A stretch of 36,259 bases of DNA from Chara braunii (Eukaryota > Streptophyta > Charophyceae > Charales > Characeae): positions 3,643,000-3,679,258 of the forward strand of contig BFEA01000016.1 of the NCBI GenBank assembly GCA_003427395.1, read 5' to 3'. Made by a program: the position numbers and the translations under genes. Of the stretch, positions 33,930-36,259 are shown one piece after another. The notes under the pieces are model-generated. The model was given only the letters and a program-made list of their open reading frames with translations. It ran no database searches and had not been told where the DNA came from. How positions within the stretch are numbered: the stretch's first letter is position 1; each line of letters opens with the position of its first letter.

Positions 33930-34820
33930 AGTGGACCAGTGGGAGCAATGGATGGACCAAGCTAGCAGTTGCTCAGCGCATCCAGTGGGACCAATGGACC
34001 AATGGACCAATGGACCAGAGGTTGGACCAAGCTAGCAGTTGATGATAAGTCCATCCATGGATTTAGCCCAATGGAGGGATCAGCCAAGGAGTTGACAAGT
34101 GGAATCCTGGGCCTGTGGACAGAACGACGGACTAACAGGCCAACGGACCAATGATGGACCAAGCTAGCAGCAGTTGATAAGCGCACCCGTGGACCTGTGG
34201 ATGGAACAACCAACTAACAGACCAATGGACAGCAGCAATTGATAAGTGGAATCATGGAGCTATGGATGGAACAACCAACTAACAGACCAATGGACAGCAG
34301 CAGTTGATAAGTGGAATCATGGAGCTGTGGATGGAACAACCAACTAACAGACCAATGGACCAAGGGATGGACCAAGCTAGCAGCAGTTGATAAGTGGAAT
34401 CATGGAGCTGTGGATGGAACGGCTGACTAACAGACCAATGGACAGCAGCAGTTGATAAGTGGAATCATGGAGCTGTGGATGGAAAAACCAACTAACAGAC
34501 CAATGGACCAAGGGATGGACCAAGCTAGCAGCAGTTGATAAGTGGAATCATGGAGCTGTGGATGGAACAACCAACTAACAGACCAATGGACCAAGGGATG
34601 GACCAAGCTAGCAGCAGTTGATAAGCGCANCCNTGGANCTGTGGATGGAACAACCAACTAACAGACCAATGGACAGCAGCANTTGATAAGTGGAATCATG
34701 GAGCTGTGGATGGAAAAACCAACTAACAGACCAATGGACCAAGGGATGGACCAAGCTAGCAGCAGTTGATAAGTGGAATCATGGAGCTGTGGATGGAACG
34801 ACCGACTACCAGACAAGTGG
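33930..34820. repeat. Minisatellite of alternating 65-bp and 83-bp units
   Basis: Units carry CAGCAGTTGATAAGTGGAAT, CATGGAGCTGTGGATGGAAC and CAACTAACAGACCAATGGAC. The GATAA word starts at 34176, 34241, 34306, 34389, 34454, 34537, 34620, 34685 and 34768, giving spacings 65, 65, 83, 65, 83, 83, 65 and 83. The long form has an extra 18 bp (AAGGGATGGACCAAGCT region). N bases at 34630, 34633, 34638 and 34682 show unresolved copies. Confidence 0.93.
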
Positions 34821-34842
34821 TCTGACTGATGTGCTGAGAAAC

Positions 34843-34892
34843 CGACCGACCGACCGACCGACCGACCGACAGACAGACATACAGACAGACAT

Positions 34893-34930
<38 letters not shown>

Positions 34931-34932
34931 GG
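34843..34932. repeat. (GACC)n and (CAGA)n tetranucleotide repeats
   Basis: ACCG units pass into ACAG units directly after the minisatellite. Confidence 0.95.
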
Positions 34933-35849
34933 ACAAGGGACTGACCAGACTGGAAATCATTTTGACAGTCTGACATTCTAACGGTATGTCGGACCGGCAG
35001 ACAGAACGGAATTAGTACCGAGTTACTGTTTTTTTTTTGTTTTTTTTTTAAAGCATTGCTGTTTTGAATCTTTGATTGTGCAGAGGGAGGGTTTGGGTGT
35101 CTTGCACTTGTATTCAGTACCTTATGCCAGGCTTGGTGAAAATAAGAAAAAAATGGCTTGGGACATACTCACACTAGGGGACGCTGGACCGGTTTCCAGC
35201 AAGAGCCTAATCTGGGGCAATGGCTCCAGCATAATTCGGGTTATTTGTGAGGTATTCCCGACCTCTTATTTTCCGATGGGAATGAAATGTTGAATTCTTC
35301 TAAAAAAAAGAAAAAAAAAAATAATCACACTAGGAGTCCTTCACTTATTTATGGACGTAATCGTGGTCTAATGCGTCCATGTCTGGCCGTAAATGCGGGC
35401 CGATACATTGAAGATAGAGCTAGTGTAAGTACAAAGTACTACAAACCCAAAAAAAAAAAAGGTATGCCCTTATCCAGAGGAAAAAAAACAGAACTATTTA
35501 AAAGAAGAAGGACCAGGGAAAAGACTGGGAGTAAGATTAGGAAGACTCCACATGTAGGAAGCAGGAGACTAGTACTAGTGACGTTTGGTGCTTCTTGTTT
35601 TTTGTGGTCTTGGTGTTGTTCGAGTAGCTGTGAGCAAGTTTGGGTTTTGCGGCCCGAGAGGCTGCTAGGAGGGCCTCCCCCGTGCCTTGCCTCTCCTGAG
35701 ACTCTTTTGCTGCGTGACTGGGTGCTGCCAGTAAGCTTCCCCGCCAGCAGAAGTCTGCCAGGAAGGCTATGGTATGGGGGGGGGTCGTCTCGAGGCAGCC
35801 CCCCCCTTGAGTAGGTGAAAAGTACTGCAAGGGTACGGCTGAGTCTTCT
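34933..35849. other. No recognised gene
   Basis: Contains T/A runs and a G/C-rich part at 35640-35810 with G8 and C7 runs. Open frames on both strands lack motifs. Confidence 0.4.
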
Positions 35850-36055
35850 TAAACCACCAGTACTTGGCCCAGCTATCGGCCGCGGGCGATTCCCGTTAAC
35901 GCGCCGGTAGTGGTGGGCTTCGGGGCACCAAACGCAATGGCTGGAAGCGCCAGCCAAAATCAAAACGAAACGGTGCCCCGACGGCTCGGCAAAACTTGGC
36001 ACGCAGGGGGTATCCAGGCTCGGCATCAATAGCTGGGCCAAGTTCTGGTGGTTTA
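35850..36055. repeat. Nested inverted repeat, 27-bp outer arms
   Basis: The outer arms are 35850-35876 (TAAACCACCAGTACTTGGCC, then CAGCTAT) and 36029-36055, complementary with one mismatch. Inside, CGGGGCACC (35921-35929) pairs with GGTGCCCCG (35972-35980), around a small GGCTGG/CCAGCC hairpin. It could be a MITE or a structured RNA; no family is recognised. Confidence 0.75.
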
Positions 36056-36133
36056 GCTTCCCTTCTCTCCTTGGTTCTTGTACTCTTGCTTGTGGGTAAT
36101 AAGCACCCGGACTGATGTCCCCCAGAATAGAAG

Positions 36134-36171
36134 CTGTCTCTTATACACATCTAGATGTGTATAAGAGACAG
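36134..36171. other. Nextera mate-pair junction adapter (assembly artefact)
   Basis: CTGTCTCTTATACACATCT is followed immediately by its reverse complement, AGATGTGTATAAGAGACAG. These are two Tn5 mosaic ends joined, as in mate-pair libraries. The minus-strand peptide start MCIRDS at this point is the well-known translation of the adapter. The 88 bases to the right may come from elsewhere in the genome. Confidence 0.98.
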
Positions 36172-36259
36172 ACGTACGGCAGTCGACACAGTTCACGTGT
36201 AGGGGGCCGAGCTCTTCTCGTCTGAAGCTATCTACCTTTTCTGATCTATCTCTGGACCT

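Noticed and set aside
34843-34932. CRISPR-like or other spaced repeat array
   Set aside because: It is a simple tetranucleotide repeat with no spacers, in a eukaryotic context.
35896-36150. Minus-strand frame starting MCIRDS
   Set aside because: Its start lies in the Nextera mosaic-end adapter; the frame is an artefact.

Overview
The window is nuclear DNA from a eukaryote, most likely a streptophyte (plant or charophyte alga). The evidence is a spliced housekeeping gene with long GT-AG introns, a decayed L1-type LINE, U6 snRNA retrocopies, tRNA-derived SINE-like elements, foldback DNA elements, and abundant long GA, CA/GT, CT and tetranucleotide microsatellites. Multi-kilobase introns packed with repeats would suit a charophyte such as Chara, but that is inference and I cannot confirm a species.

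Only one gene is solid. Eight exons on the + strand between 1094 and 14130 keep one reading frame and encode the C-terminal ~202 residues of an ERGIC3/Erv46-type cargo receptor of the ER-Golgi shuttle. All seven introns have GT and AG ends, every junction phase matches, and the last exon ends at TAG (14128-14130). The N-terminal exons lie to the left of the window.

The introns hold most of the curiosities. There are U6 retrocopies on the opposite strand, one of them with a poly(A) tail and a 12-bp target duplication, though it lies upstream of the first visible exon. Two copies of an 18S rRNA-derived module lie in one intron, and a 65-bp tandem duplication carries a splice acceptor. In the last intron two complete type III hammerhead ribozyme motifs lie on the gene's strand. 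Their predicted cleavage sites are exactly 840 nt apart, the layout of a retrozyme (a ribozyme-bearing non-autonomous retroelement). Two decayed relatives of the motif occur at 26.46 kb and 33.67 kb.

From 14.1 to 20 kb there is no recognisable gene, only polypyrimidine tracts, microsatellites, small tandem repeats and a 21-base assembly gap. From about 20.09 to 26.4 kb a minus-strand LINE (endonuclease, reverse transcriptase, zf-RVT-type C-terminus, poly(A) end) is broken by stops and frameshifts. A ~960-bp AT-rich element with terminal inverted repeats has been inserted in its presumed ORF1. From 26.4 to 31.1 kb lie a U6 copy split by a 685-bp element with 17-bp terminal inverted repeats and a CAG duplication, a 692-bp foldback element with ~200-bp arms and a TAT duplication, two AT-centred hairpins, and a retroposon with a 16-bp target duplication. 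From 31 to 36 kb lie weak open frames, a tRNA-like element meeting a dead hammerhead copy, a 65/83-bp minisatellite and a nested inverted repeat.

At 36134-36171 sits a perfect Nextera mate-pair junction adapter, so sequence to its right should not be trusted as contiguous.
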